This document shows positions 48,261 to 56,741 of a stretch of DNA of 64,000 bases, piece after piece. The notes beneath the pieces are model-generated. The model made no database searches. It had not been told where the DNA came from and saw only the letters and a list, made by a program, of their open reading frames with translations. Every line of letters starts with the position of its first letter. The stretch's first letter is position 1. Source of the DNA: DATDFB01 sp036522835 (GTDB lineage: Bacteria; Acidobacteriota; Thermoanaerobaculia; Gp7-AA8); contig DATDFB010000057.1 of the NCBI GenBank assembly GCA_036522835.1, forward strand, positions 1 through 64,000, given 5' to 3'. The translations under genes and the position numbers were made by a program.

Positions 48261-49261
48261 GCGAGACAATCCGCATCGGCACGCGCGGCAGCCAACTCGC
48301 GCTCTGGCAAGCCAACGAAGTGTCGAACCGGCTCAGCGAAATCGGCTACCGGCCGGAGATCGCGGTCATCAAGACGACGGGCGACAAGCGCACCGACGTG
48401 CCGCTGTCGTCGGTCGGCGGCAAGGGCCTCTTCATCAAGGAGCTCGAGGAGGCGCTGGCGCGGCGCGAGATCGATGTGGCCGTGCACTCGCTCAAGGACG
48501 TGCCGTCGCTCGTCCCCGAGCCGTTCGTGCTGGCCGGCTTCCTCGAGCGCGCCGACGCCCGCGACGCCTGGGTGCAGCTCGACGGCACGCGCATCGAGGA
48601 GCTGGCTGCAGGCGCGGTCGTCGGCACGAGCGCGCCGCGGCGGCGCGCGCAACTGCGGCTGCTCTTTCCGTCGCTCACGCTCGAGGAGATGCGCGGCAAC
48701 GTCGACACGCGCATCAATAAACTGCGCGCCGGCTTGTACGACGGCGCGGTGCTGGCGTCGGCCGGACTCATTCGACTCGGCCGTTCCAGCGAGATCACCG
48801 CGCAGTTCGACGTCGACCAGATGGTGCCGGCCGCGGGGCAGGGCATCGTCACGATCGAGTGCAACAAAGACGACGATCGCGCGCGCCAGGCCGCCGCGGC
48901 GATCAACCACCATCCCAGCGAGGCCGCGGCGCGCGCCGAGCGCGGCGTGCTGCAGAAGTTCGGCGAGGCGCTCGACTGCTACTCCGCCGTGGCCGTGCAT
49001 GCGACGTGGGCCCGTGTCATTCCGCGTCGCGAAGACGGCGAGGAGTCCCGTGCACACGACGACGGCGATGCTCCGTCGGCAGGAGATCCTTCGCCGTCTT
49101 CGCGGCTCGGGATGACACGTCTCAAGATCCGCGCGTTCTTCGGCGAGCTCGAAGGCGAGCGCCATTTGCACGTCACGCGCGAAGGCGACGAGGCCGACGC
49201 CGTCGTGCAGCAAGTCTTCGACGAGCTCGTCGACCGCGGAGCCATGGAGCTGCTCAAGTGA
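48257..49261 (+). CDS. hemC: Porphobilinogen deaminase with a repeat insertion in domain 3
   Basis: Hydroxymethylbilane synthase: joins four porphobilinogens. The conserved parts are IRIGTRGSQLALWQANEV, DVPLSSVGGKGLFIKELEEA, VAVHSLKDVPS, RGNVDTRINKLRAGLYDGAV and MVPAAGQGIVTIE. The dipyrromethane-binding Cys is in ALDCYSAVAVHA (about residue 240). Directly after that segment a P1 palindromic repeat of 105 bases adds 35 residues (from RVIPRREDGEESRAHDDG to SSRLGMTR) before LKIRAFFGELEGE resumes. The protein is 334 residues against about 310 normally. The frame is intact. It overlaps hemA and the cobA-hemD fusion. Confidence 0.94.
   Translation: MSETIRIGTRGSQLALWQANEVSNRLSEIGYRPEIAVIKTTGDKRTDVPLSSVGGKGLFIKELEEALARREIDVAVHSLKDVPSLVPEPFVLAGFLERADARDAWVQLDGTRIEELAAGAVVGTSAPRRRAQLRLLFPSLTLEEMRGNVDTRINKLRAGLYDGAVLASAGLIRLGRSSEITAQFDVDQMVPAAGQGIVTIECNKDDDRARQAAAAINHHPSEAAARAERGVLQKFGEALDCYSAVAVHATWARVIPRREDGEESRAHDDGDAPSAGDPSPSSRLGMTRLKIRAFFGELEGERHLHVTREGDEADAVVQQVFDELVDRGAMELLK
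49014..49118. repeat. P1 palindromic repeat inside hemC
   Basis: Ends GTGTCATTCCGCGTCGCGAA and CTTCGCGGCTCGGGATGACA(C). It is exactly 105 bases, a multiple of three, and the inner part carries GTCGGCAGGAGATCCTTCG. Read in frame within hemC without a stop. Confidence 0.92.
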
Positions 49262-50715
49262 AGAGCGGAAAAGTCTTTCTCACCGGCGCCGGCCCGGGCG
49301 ATCCGGGGCTCCTGACGACGCTCGCCGCGCAGTTGATCGCGACGGCCGATCTCATCGCCACCGACGCGCTGGTCTCGCGCGAGATCGTGGCGCTCTTTCC
49401 GAAAACGGCGCAGGTCGTCTACGTCGGCAAACGCGCCAGCGCGCACACGCTGCCGCAGGACCAGATCAATCAGCTCCTCATCGACGAGGCGAAGAAGGGG
49501 AAGCGCGTCGTGCGGCTCAAGGGCGGCGATCCGTTCGTCTTCGGCCGCGGCGGGGAGGAGGCGGAGGAGCTCGCCGCCGCCGGCGTGGAGTTCGAGATCG
49601 TCCCCGGCATCTCCTCGGCGATCGCCGGCCCCGCCTACGCCGGCATTCCGGTCACGCACCGCGCCCACGCCACGTCGGTGACGCTCGTGACCGGCCACGA
49701 ATCGGAAGAGTCGACGGGAATCCAATGGGCCGCGCTCGCGCAGCTCAACGGCACGATCGTCTTCATGATGGGTCTCGCCAATCTGCCGCTCATCGCGCGC
49801 AAGCTGCGCGAGCACGGCGTTCCCGGCACGCGCCGCGCCGCGGTGATCTCGCACGCTACGCGTCCCGAGCAGCGCACCGTGGCCGGCACGCTCGACGACA
49901 TCGAGTCGCGCGCGGCGGAGGCGAAGATCGAGCCGCCGGCGCTCATCGTGGTGGGCGAGGTCGTGCAGCTCCACGACACGATCGATTGGTTCGAGTCGAA
50001 GCCGCTCTTCGGCCGCCGCGTCGTCGTCACGCGCGCCCGCGAGCAAGCCTCGGATCTGAAGCGCCTCTTCGAGGAGAGCGGCGCGCAGGTCGTGCAGTTT
50101 CCGACGATCGAGATCGTGCCGCCGGAGTCGTGGGATTCGCTCGACCGCGCCGTCGACGAGGCGTGGGACTGGCTGATCTTCACCTCGACGAACGGCGTGG
50201 GCGCCTTCTTCGAGCGCCTCTTCGCCCGCGGCAAAGACGTGCGGGCGATTGCGCCGAAGATCGCCGCCGTCGGCGAGGCTACGGCCGCGTCGCTGCGCGC
50301 GCGCGGCATCGCGCCCGACGTCGTTCCCGACAAGTTCCTGTCCTCCGCCCTGATTCCGTTGCTGCCCGAGAATCCCGGCCGCACGGCGATCGTCCGCGCG
50401 CAGGAAGGGCGCGACGATCTCCTCGACGCGCTGCGCGGGCGCGGCGCCGAGGTGCATCTGGCGGTGGCGTACCGCAACGTTCCAGTCGTGCACGACAAGG
50501 ACGAGCTTCACGACATCGACGTCGTCACGTTCACCAGCGCCTCGACCGTCGACAACTTCTTCGCCAGCGGCGGCAACGCCAACGGCGCGCTCGTGGCCTC
50601 GATCGGCCCGATCACCAGCGAGGCGATCCGGAAGCACGGGCGCGCCGTCGACGTCGAGGCGCCGGCGGCGACGATTCAGGCGCTGCACGACGCGGTGGTG
50701 GCGCGGCTGCGCTAG
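49258..50715 (+). CDS. cobA-hemD: Fused uroporphyrinogen-III C-methyltransferase / uroporphyrinogen-III synthase
   Basis: A 485-residue bifunctional enzyme. Residues about 1-245 are the SAM methyltransferase (CobA/SumT): VFLTGAGPGDPGLLTTLA, RVVRLKGGDPFVFGRGGEEA and GIPVTHRAHATSVTLVTGH, making precorrin-2 for sirohaem or cobalamin. From about residue 255 (FGRRVVVTRAREQASDLKRL) to the end is HemD, which cyclises hydroxymethylbilane to uroporphyrinogen III (WLIFTSTNGVGAFFERL, VVTFTSASTVDNFF). The GTG start overlaps the hemC stop (GTGA). This fusion order is known in several phyla and closes the haem block here; hemB is not in the window. Confidence 0.95.
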   Translation: MKSGKVFLTGAGPGDPGLLTTLAAQLIATADLIATDALVSREIVALFPKTAQVVYVGKRASAHTLPQDQINQLLIDEAKKGKRVVRLKGGDPFVFGRGGEEAEELAAAGVEFEIVPGISSAIAGPAYAGIPVTHRAHATSVTLVTGHESEESTGIQWAALAQLNGTIVFMMGLANLPLIARKLREHGVPGTRRAAVISHATRPEQRTVAGTLDDIESRAAEAKIEPPALIVVGEVVQLHDTIDWFESKPLFGRRVVVTRAREQASDLKRLFEESGAQVVQFPTIEIVPPESWDSLDRAVDEAWDWLIFTSTNGVGAFFERLFARGKDVRAIAPKIAAVGEATAASLRARGIAPDVVPDKFLSSALIPLLPENPGRTAIVRAQEGRDDLLDALRGRGAEVHLAVAYRNVPVVHDKDELHDIDVVTFTSASTVDNFFASGGNANGALVASIGPITSEAIRKHGRAVDVEAPAATIQALHDAVVARLR

Positions 50716-51024
50716 CGCCTCGTCAGCCGCAGTACGGCGGGCACTCGCCAGAGGTTGCGCAGCAGCAACAGACCGCGCAGTGAATGTGCTGATGCTCGCA
50801 CGTAAATCGTCACCGTTGTAGTGCGACTCGCACTCGCTCCGTCCCGGTCTCGTTCCAGGTGCCGAACGCGAAGGCAAAACCGGCGCGCCCGTTCAACTTC
50901 GCCAAGGACGGCCGGCGACGCATGGACACATCAGCGGCGCGGCCGCCTGCGCGGTTGGCGGTGTGGCATGCCATACGAATGCCAGTCAGGCTTGGACGCC
51001 GCCGCCCTCAGCTACACTCCGCGC
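50716..51024. other. Intergenic stretch without a supported gene
   Basis: About 310 bases between the cobA-hemD stop and the GTG chosen for the membrane protein. The open frame of the latter extends back to 50821, but that part is Arg-rich and unlike a protein. On the minus strand one frame near 50713-50790 gives a Cys-rich stretch (CAVCCCCATSGECPPYCG), but it has no start codon after a TGA and may be a reading of CAG-rich sequence. I see no promoter or hairpin that I would defend. Confidence 0.5.
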
Positions 51025-54000
51025 GTGCCGCGCGTCCTCAAAGCCTCGCTCTGGCTGGCCGCCTTCTTTTTCGCCTGCGGTATTTTCCTCGGCACGACGC
51101 AACTGCTTCGGGCCGTGCCGCCGACGCCGCACGTGGCCGTGGGGCGGGTGACGGTCGAGAACGCGTCGAAGCTGCGCGAGTACCTCACGGCGCTCCTCTT
51201 TTTCGTCCTCGTCCCGCCGCTGACGATCGGCCTCTATCGGCTCGGCTCCCGGCAGCTCGAGCGGTTTCCCGGCACCCTTCCCTCGGCACTCTTCGTCGCG
51301 CCATTTTTCCTCGCGCCGTTCCTTTATCTGACGACGTTCAAGTGGGGCTGGCCGCTCATCATCCCGCTCGCGGCGTCGCAGCTCGGCCCGCGCGCGCTGC
51401 TGCTCTTCCGGCGCACGCGCTGGCTGCGACAGCTCCTGGCGATGAAAGCGTTCAACGCCCTCATCGCCGCCGAGGCGCTGGCGTGGATCCTCTTCTTCTA
51501 CATCGGCACGTGGCACCGCATCGCCCACATCGCCACGCTCTTTCTCGAGATCGTCTTCGTCGGCTTCTTCATCGCCCTCTTCTGGTGCGCCTTCGCCCTG
51601 ATCGCGCGGATCGCCTCGTTCACCGGCGGCATCGACATCGAGGTCGCGTTCCAGAGAGTCGCCGCCGGCGCGCTGCCGCTGATCATCCTGCCGGCGCTCG
51701 GCCTTCGCTTCGTCCCGGCGCACATCGCCATCTCCACGGTCATGGCCGTGACGTTCGCGACGATCGCGATGGTTCTGCAAGGCAAGGAGCCGGTCGATGC
51801 GAGGCGCGTCCGCAACGTCACCGCGTACGTCATCTTCCCGCTCCTCCTCTATTGCGTCAGCTACGCCTCGACCGCGGCGCTCTCGCAGTGGATCGACCTC
51901 TTCCACCGCGGCGAGTCGCTCGGCCCAGCCTTCGACTACCTCCGCGGCAAAGTCCCGTACCGCGACGTCTTCGTCCTGCACGGCCTGCTCGAGGACGGCC
52001 AGCTCGACGCCTGGCTCTTCCAGCTCTTCGGCCGCAATGCCGGCATCGCCCTGGCGCGGCCCGTGATCCTAGGCTCGTTCGCCGTGCCGGCGCTCTGGTA
52101 CGTCGGCATGGCCATCTTCGACTCGATCCCGCTCGCGGCGCTGGTGATGCTCCTCGGGGCCGTGACAACGGTCGACAACGAGCGCGAGTTGTGGGAGATC
52201 CTCGTCCTGGCGCTGCTCCTCGGCGCGCTGCGGCGGAAATCGAAAATGCTCTATGTCCTCAGCGGCGTCGCCGCCGGCGTCACGCTCTTCTTCAGCTTCG
52301 ACATCGGCCTCTACTCGATCGCCGGCGGCTTGATCGTTTGTGGAGTGCGGTGGCCACGCCACCGCTCTGACAGCGGCGGCATGGCCGCCGCACTCCAGAT
52401 CTTCGGCATCGCGATCGGCACCGCACCGTTCATCGCATATCTGGCGAGCAAAGGTGCCGTTAAAGCCTTCTTCGAAACCTCCTTCGTCACGATCCCGCGA
52501 ATCATCGACGCCGTCTGGTCGCTCCCCTTTCCCGACCTCACCTCCACGTTCCGCAGCAAGAATCTCAACCTCCACACACTCTCCGACTTTTTCCTCTACG
52601 AGCACTTCCGCTACATCCTCAATCCGCTCGTCATCTGCCTGGCCATTCTGGTGCTGCTGTGGCGGCGCAAGCGGTGGGAGTGGATCGACACCGCCCTCTT
52701 CGCGCTCACGATCTTCGCCGTCCTCACCCAGCGCAGCGCGTTGGGCCGCGCCGACTTCCCGCATCAATACTTCTCCGCGTTTCTCATCGGCCCGATGATC
52801 CTCATCCTCCTCGTGCTTCTCGCGCGGGCGGGGCAGTGGTCGGTGGCGCTGCTCGTGCCGCTGCTCGCCGTCGTGCTGTGGGTGCCGGACATCGCCAACG
52901 GCCGCATCGACGACACCTGCCACTACCAGGGCCGCGTCAGCGGCACCATTCGCGACCCGAAGGCGGAGGAGGTGCGCAACCGCATCGACGCCGTGCGCTA
53001 CTGGGTCTGGCAGCACAGCAAGCCGAATCAGCCGATCTTCGACTTCTCGAACCAGCCGGCGCTCTACTTCTTCTGCGAGCGGCCGAATCCGACGCGCTTC
53101 TACCAGGTGCCGATCCTCTCGCCGCCGGCGCTGCAGCGCGAGACGATTCTGGCGCTCGAGCGCGCGAAGCCGCCCGTCGTCATCCGGCGCTCGCCGCAGG
53201 AGTTCGACGTCTTCGACGGCATCGACAACGCCATCCGCGCGCAGGCCGTGGCCGCGTATCTCGACGACTTCTACGTCTTCGCCCACACCACGCGCGGCGT
53301 CGAGGTGTGGGTGCGCAAGGCGCCGGCGCCGCAGCTCAATCTCGCCGGTTACATGCGCCGCTACCGCATCCCCACGCTCGAGGAGCTCGGCACGATCGGC
53401 GGGCGCTCGCGCGTCGTCTTCCCGACCGTCGGCACCGTGCCGGGCGTCGGCGGTGCGTACTGGCGCTCCGATTTGATGCTGCACAACCCGTGGAAGGAGA
53501 CGATCTCGCTCGACCTCCGTTACGTCGCCGGCGACGTCCGCGCGCACCGCAACGTCATCCTAGGCGCCGGGCAGAGCATCGTCTGGCCCGACGTCGTACG
53601 CACGTTCTTCGGCGCGCCGGAGAGCCGCGGGGTGCTGTGGATCGAGTACCGCGGCACGAACGCGCCCGTCGCGCGGGTGAAGACGTCCGATGTCGCGCAC
53701 GAGGCGAAGGCGACGATCGACGCGCCGCTGACGCTCGCCGGCTCCGCGACGGCCGGGACGCCGAGCGACGACCTGACGATTTTCGGCCTCCCCTCGACGA
53801 AGGACCGGCGGATCAACATCGGCATCGTGAACGTCGGCGCGATTCCGGCCACGTTCCGCATCACGGCGCGCTCGCGCACCGGGCAGCCGATCGGCAGGCC
53901 GATCGAGGAAGGGCTGGCCGAGGACGAGTCGTACACGCTGACCGACCTCGAGTCGCAGTTGCGCGCGCGGCTCGATGAGACGACGAGCGTGCACGTCGGC

Positions 54001-54093
54001 GTCGTGGCCGGGACGTGCATCGCCTACGCGACGGTCGTCGACATCAACGGCGACACGCAGTTCATCGCCGCGCTGCCGTCGCAGCAGCCATGA
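51025..54093 (+). CDS. Large polytopic membrane protein with C-terminal extracytoplasmic domain
   Basis: A 1022-residue protein. The GTG start at 51025 (PRVLKASLWLAAFFFACGIF) directly begins a membrane span; upstream in-frame sequence is not protein-like. About 15-18 spans fill residues 1-640, in the style of GT-C glycosyltransferases or lipid-linked sugar enzymes (a loop with PAFDYLRGKVPYRDVFVLHG between spans). A globular region (IFDFSNQPALYFFCERPNP) follows and the last 250 residues are beta-rich (RSRVVFPTVGTVPGVGGAYW). A P2 palindrome interrupts one membrane segment (VCGVRWPRHRSDSGGMAAAL). It overlaps the Sfp gene. Exact function unknown. Confidence 0.75.
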   Translation: MPRVLKASLWLAAFFFACGIFLGTTQLLRAVPPTPHVAVGRVTVENASKLREYLTALLFFVLVPPLTIGLYRLGSRQLERFPGTLPSALFVAPFFLAPFLYLTTFKWGWPLIIPLAASQLGPRALLLFRRTRWLRQLLAMKAFNALIAAEALAWILFFYIGTWHRIAHIATLFLEIVFVGFFIALFWCAFALIARIASFTGGIDIEVAFQRVAAGALPLIILPALGLRFVPAHIAISTVMAVTFATIAMVLQGKEPVDARRVRNVTAYVIFPLLLYCVSYASTAALSQWIDLFHRGESLGPAFDYLRGKVPYRDVFVLHGLLEDGQLDAWLFQLFGRNAGIALARPVILGSFAVPALWYVGMAIFDSIPLAALVMLLGAVTTVDNERELWEILVLALLLGALRRKSKMLYVLSGVAAGVTLFFSFDIGLYSIAGGLIVCGVRWPRHRSDSGGMAAALQIFGIAIGTAPFIAYLASKGAVKAFFETSFVTIPRIIDAVWSLPFPDLTSTFRSKNLNLHTLSDFFLYEHFRYILNPLVICLAILVLLWRRKRWEWIDTALFALTIFAVLTQRSALGRADFPHQYFSAFLIGPMILILLVLLARAGQWSVALLVPLLAVVLWVPDIANGRIDDTCHYQGRVSGTIRDPKAEEVRNRIDAVRYWVWQHSKPNQPIFDFSNQPALYFFCERPNPTRFYQVPILSPPALQRETILALERAKPPVVIRRSPQEFDVFDGIDNAIRAQAVAAYLDDFYVFAHTTRGVEVWVRKAPAPQLNLAGYMRRYRIPTLEELGTIGGRSRVVFPTVGTVPGVGGAYWRSDLMLHNPWKETISLDLRYVAGDVRAHRNVILGAGQSIVWPDVVRTFFGAPESRGVLWIEYRGTNAPVARVKTSDVAHEAKATIDAPLTLAGSATAGTPSDDLTIFGLPSTKDRRINIGIVNVGAIPATFRITARSRTGQPIGRPIEEGLAEDESYTLTDLESQLRARLDETTSVHVGVVAGTCIAYATVVDINGDTQFIAALPSQQP
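52339..52397. repeat. P2 palindromic repeat inside the large membrane protein gene
   Basis: TGTGGAGTGCGGTGGCCACG at the left and GGCATGGCCGCCGCACTCCA at the right, 59 bases, read in frame in the middle of a hydrophobic region. Confidence 0.9.
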
Positions 54094-54641
54094 TCGAGCT
54101 CGCGTTGCCCTGGGGCGATCGCGCCATCGCCATCCGCGACGTCGACGATCCGGAATCGTGGCTGCGCGGAGACGAGCTCGCGGTCGCGCGCGCCTTCCCG
54201 CGCGAGAAGCGCAGACAGGAGTGGATGCTCGCCCGCGCCGCTGCGAAAGTGCTCGCGCGCCGCCGCGGCCTCGGCGACATCGCCGTCGAGCGCCCGCTCG
54301 TGTCGGTCTCGCACTCAGGCCCGTGGGCCGCGGCGGCGATCGACACGATGCCGGTCGGCATCGACATCGAAGTCGTGCGCGACGTCAGCGAGCGCGCCGC
54401 GCGGCACTTCCTTACCGAGGAGCAGATCGCGCAGATGGAGTCATGCACGATTCCGCATCGCCTGCTGCACTTCTGGTGCGCAAAGGAGGCGGCATGGAAG
54501 CGGCTGTGCGGCTCGATTCCGTTTCTGAAAGGCGTCCCGCTGACGCTTCTGGAGTGCGGCGGCCATGCCGCCGCTTTCGATTCCGTGGAGACGATCGAGC
54601 TCGGCGGCGTCGTCGTCGCCCTCACGCGCCCCACTTCTTGA
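54090..54641 (+). CDS. 4'-phosphopantetheinyl transferase superfamily protein
   Basis: A 183-residue Sfp-like transferase, which moves the phosphopantetheine arm of CoA to carrier proteins of fatty-acid, polyketide or peptide synthases. Motifs: VSVSHSGPWAAAAI, PVGIDIEVV (metal-binding Asp and Glu) and LLHFWCAKEAAWKRL (KEA motif). It is shorter than Sfp itself. Near the C-terminus a P2 repeat half is read in frame (LECGGHAAAFDSVE). It overlaps the membrane protein stop (ATGA); the 3' end overlaps the converging 54622-55476 gene by 20 bases. Confidence 0.88.
   Translation: MIELALPWGDRAIAIRDVDDPESWLRGDELAVARAFPREKRRQEWMLARAAAKVLARRRGLGDIAVERPLVSVSHSGPWAAAAIDTMPVGIDIEVVRDVSERAARHFLTEEQIAQMESCTIPHRLLHFWCAKEAAWKRLCGSIPFLKGVPLTLLECGGHAAAFDSVETIELGGVVVALTRPTS
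54550..54575. repeat. P2 repeat half inside the Sfp-type gene
   Basis: TGGAGTGCGGCGGCCATGCC followed by GCCGCT, the left half of the P2 element, read in frame as ECGGHAAA. Confidence 0.85.
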
Positions 54642-55476
54642 GCAGCGCCCGCGCGTCGTCCACCGCCGCGGCGTTCTCCACCTCGAACTCCGGCGGGTTC
54701 GGCGCGGCGATGGTCTCCTTCAGCATCTGCACCGCCTGCGGCCCAGTGTGGCTGTCGTTGCTCACCATCGCCTCCGCCAGGAACACCTTCGTGATCTTGT
54801 TCGTCGGGTCGACTTTCAGCGACTCGTTGAGAAACCGCACCGCCTCCTTCGACGACGCCCAGCCGGTGAGGAAGGGGATGCGCGGCGTCTGATCGTGCAG
54901 GCGGCCCAGGACGCGCTGGGGAGAGCCGCCGTCCATCCGCGGATCGACGAGCATCGCGATCGTCGCCTCCCGTTTGATGCGGTCGGCGGCGCCCTCGCGC
55001 GCGGCGGCCATCTTGCCGTAGGCAAGCGCCCACTCGCCCCAGTTGATCGCGTCCCAGAGGAACGTTTCGCCGGCGCCGGGGATGGTGCGCGCGACGTCGG
55101 CGACGCGCTTCTCCGTCGCCTTCGCCACCGAGGTCACGCCTTTCGCTTTCAGCAGATTGTCGACAACGGCGAGCGCGCCTTCGCCGGCCTTCTTCGCGTC
55201 ACCGTAAATTTTCTTCTTCTCGTCGTTCGACGCGGCGACGTACGCGCCCTTGAAGCGGTACGCGCGCAGCAGCTTCCAGCGCGCCTCGACGTCGTTCGGG
55301 CTCGCGGCGACGGCGCGCTGGTACGCGGCGATGGCGGCATCGATCTGCGCCGCCTTGGCCCTCCCGCCCACGTGCCCCTCGGCGCGCGCATTCCAATGCT
55401 GGTCGCCCTCCGCAACCTGCGCCAGCGCGGCGACGGGCATCGTGAGAGCGAGGAGCGCGATGAAGATGTTTCGCAT
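54622..55476 (-). CDS. Secreted TPR-like protein
   Basis: A 284-residue exported helical protein. The signal peptide is MRNIFIALLALTMPVAALAQ; the start at 55476 is chosen for it and lies well inside a longer meaningless open frame. Helical repeats resembling TPR units are visible (AIAAYQRAVAASPNDVEARW, AVRFLNESLKVDPTNKITKV). No catalytic motif is seen. It is probably periplasmic. It runs divergently from the small lipoprotein at 55518. Confidence 0.75.
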   Translation of the reverse strand: MRNIFIALLALTMPVAALAQVAEGDQHWNARAEGHVGGRAKAAQIDAAIAAYQRAVAASPNDVEARWKLLRAYRFKGAYVAASNDEKKKIYGDAKKAGEGALAVVDNLLKAKGVTSVAKATEKRVADVARTIPGAGETFLWDAINWGEWALAYGKMAAAREGAADRIKREATIAMLVDPRMDGGSPQRVLGRLHDQTPRIPFLTGWASSKEAVRFLNESLKVDPTNKITKVFLAEAMVSNDSHTGPQAVQMLKETIAAPNPPEFEVENAAAVDDARALLKKWGA

Positions 55477-55517
55477 ACGTGCGATTTTATGGCACACCGC
55501 TTGAACCGGCTTCAGCC

Positions 55518-55820
55518 ATGCGCAGCATTGTTTGTCTCGCCGCCGTCCTCGCACTCGCGGCTTGCCGCGGCGAGAAGATTCCGCGCGACTACCAGAACAA
55601 CCCGCCGGCGATGACGCACCCGGTGACGAAGTCGTCCGATACGCCGACCGCGCACGGCATGCCCGGCCCGGCGCCGGAGCCGAGCAAGGGCGCCGAGGGG
55701 AAGAACGTGAGCCGGCAGCCGACGTCGCCGACCTCGACAACGTACACCCTCGGCGATCAGGCGCCGACGCAGACGACCAGCACCTCCGCGACGGGGACGC
55801 AGTTGAAGGTGAAGCCATAA
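55518..55820 (+). CDS. Small putative lipoprotein, Thr/Pro-rich
   Basis: A 100-residue protein with a lipoprotein signal (MRSIVCLAAVLALAACRGE; lipobox LAAC, about residue 16). The mature part is low-complexity, rich in Thr, Ser and Pro (TSPTSTTYTLGDQAPTQTTS), with no recognisable domain. The start MRSIVCL at 55518 is chosen because of the signal. A P2 repeat begins 1 base after its stop and fmt follows that repeat. It may be a surface-exposed tether or spacer protein; this is a guess. Confidence 0.65.
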   Translation: MRSIVCLAAVLALAACRGEKIPRDYQNNPPAMTHPVTKSSDTPTAHGMPGPAPEPSKGAEGKNVSRQPTSPTSTTYTLGDQAPTQTTSTSATGTQLKVKP

Positions 55821-55821
55821 T

Positions 55822-55880
55822 GCGGAGTGCGGCGGCCATGCCGCCGCTGTAACAGCGCCGGCATGGCCGGCGCACTCCAC
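55822..55880. repeat. P2 palindromic repeat directly before fmt
   Basis: GCGGAGTGCGGCGGCCATGC at the left and GGCATGGCCGGCGCACTCCA(C) at the right, with two inner palindromes. The last base touches the ATG of fmt. Its layout is the mirror image of the copy at 9821-9880. Confidence 0.92.
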
Positions 55881-56741
55881 ATGCGCCTGCTTTTTTTCGG
55901 AACCCCGCAATTCGCCGTGCCGACACTCGAGGCCATCGCGCGCGAGCACGAGGTCGTGCTCGTCGTCGCGCAGCCCGACAAGCCCGCGGGCCGCGGCATG
56001 CATCTGCAGGCTCCCGCGGTGGTCGTGCGCGCGCGCGAGCTTGGGCTGCCGGTGGCGCAGCCGCCGAAGATCCGCGACTTCGCGCCGCCCGCGGCCGAGG
56101 CGGCGATCGTCGTCGCGTACGGAAAGATCCTGCCGGCGGCGCTGCTCGCCACGATGCCGTTCTACAACGTGCACGCGTCGCTGCTGCCGAAGTACCGCGG
56201 CGCGGCGCCGATCCAGCGTTCCATCGAGCACGGCGAAGCGGAAACGGGCGTGACGATCATGCGCATCGACGAGCAGCTCGATCATGGGCCGACGCTGCTG
56301 GCTGCGTCGACGGCAATCGACCCCGATGAGCATTCGCCGGGGCTCGGCTCCCGGCTTTCGGCTCTCGGCGCGGATTTGATGCGGCGGGTGCTGCGCGAGC
56401 GGCCGGCCGAGGTCGAGCAGGACCACGCGCGGGCCACGCTCGCGCCGAAGATCGACAAGGAGGAGGGACTCGTCGACTGGAGCGCCCCGGCGCGGGCGAT
56501 CTACGACAAGTTCCGCGCCTTCGATCCATGGCCCGGGATTTTCACGGACACGATGAAGTTGATCGACGTCGCGCCGGCTTCCGGCCAGGGCGCGCCGGAA
56601 AGCATCCTCGCCATCGACGACGGCGTCGTCGTCGCTTGCGGCGAGGGCGCGCTGCGCGTGCGCACGATCCAGCGCGCGGGAAAGCCGCGCGTGAACGCCG
56701 CCGACGTGGCGCGCGCGGAACGCTGGCGCGTCTTCCCATGA
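55881..56741 (+). CDS. fmt: Methionyl-tRNA formyltransferase
   Basis: Formylates initiator Met-tRNA with 10-formyl-tetrahydrofolate. It starts MRLLFFGTPQFAVPTLEAIA; the formyl-group site NVHASLLPKYRGAAPIQRSI and DHGPTLLA follow, and the C-terminal OB-like domain begins near IDKEEGLVDWSAPARAIYDK. At 286 residues it is slightly short of the usual 310. An in-frame ATG 18 bases upstream lies inside the P2 repeat and would add MAGALH. It overlaps rsmB (ATGA), a common fmt-rsmB pairing. Confidence 0.95.
   Translation: MRLLFFGTPQFAVPTLEAIAREHEVVLVVAQPDKPAGRGMHLQAPAVVVRARELGLPVAQPPKIRDFAPPAAEAAIVVAYGKILPAALLATMPFYNVHASLLPKYRGAAPIQRSIEHGEAETGVTIMRIDEQLDHGPTLLAASTAIDPDEHSPGLGSRLSALGADLMRRVLRERPAEVEQDHARATLAPKIDKEEGLVDWSAPARAIYDKFRAFDPWPGIFTDTMKLIDVAPASGQGAPESILAIDDGVVVACGEGALRVRTIQRAGKPRVNAADVARAERWRVFP

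Noticed and set aside
50712..50975. A Cys-rich minus-strand peptide (HIHCAVCCCCATSGECPPYCG) that might be a precursor peptide
   Set aside because: It has no start codon after the in-frame TGA, no ribosome site and no modification enzymes nearby. The Cys run comes from a CAG/CAA-rich stretch read in one frame.
50821..51024. N-terminal extension of the large membrane protein
   Set aside because: The 68 codons are Arg-rich low-complexity sequence unlike a signal or membrane segment; the GTG at 51025 leads directly into the first span.
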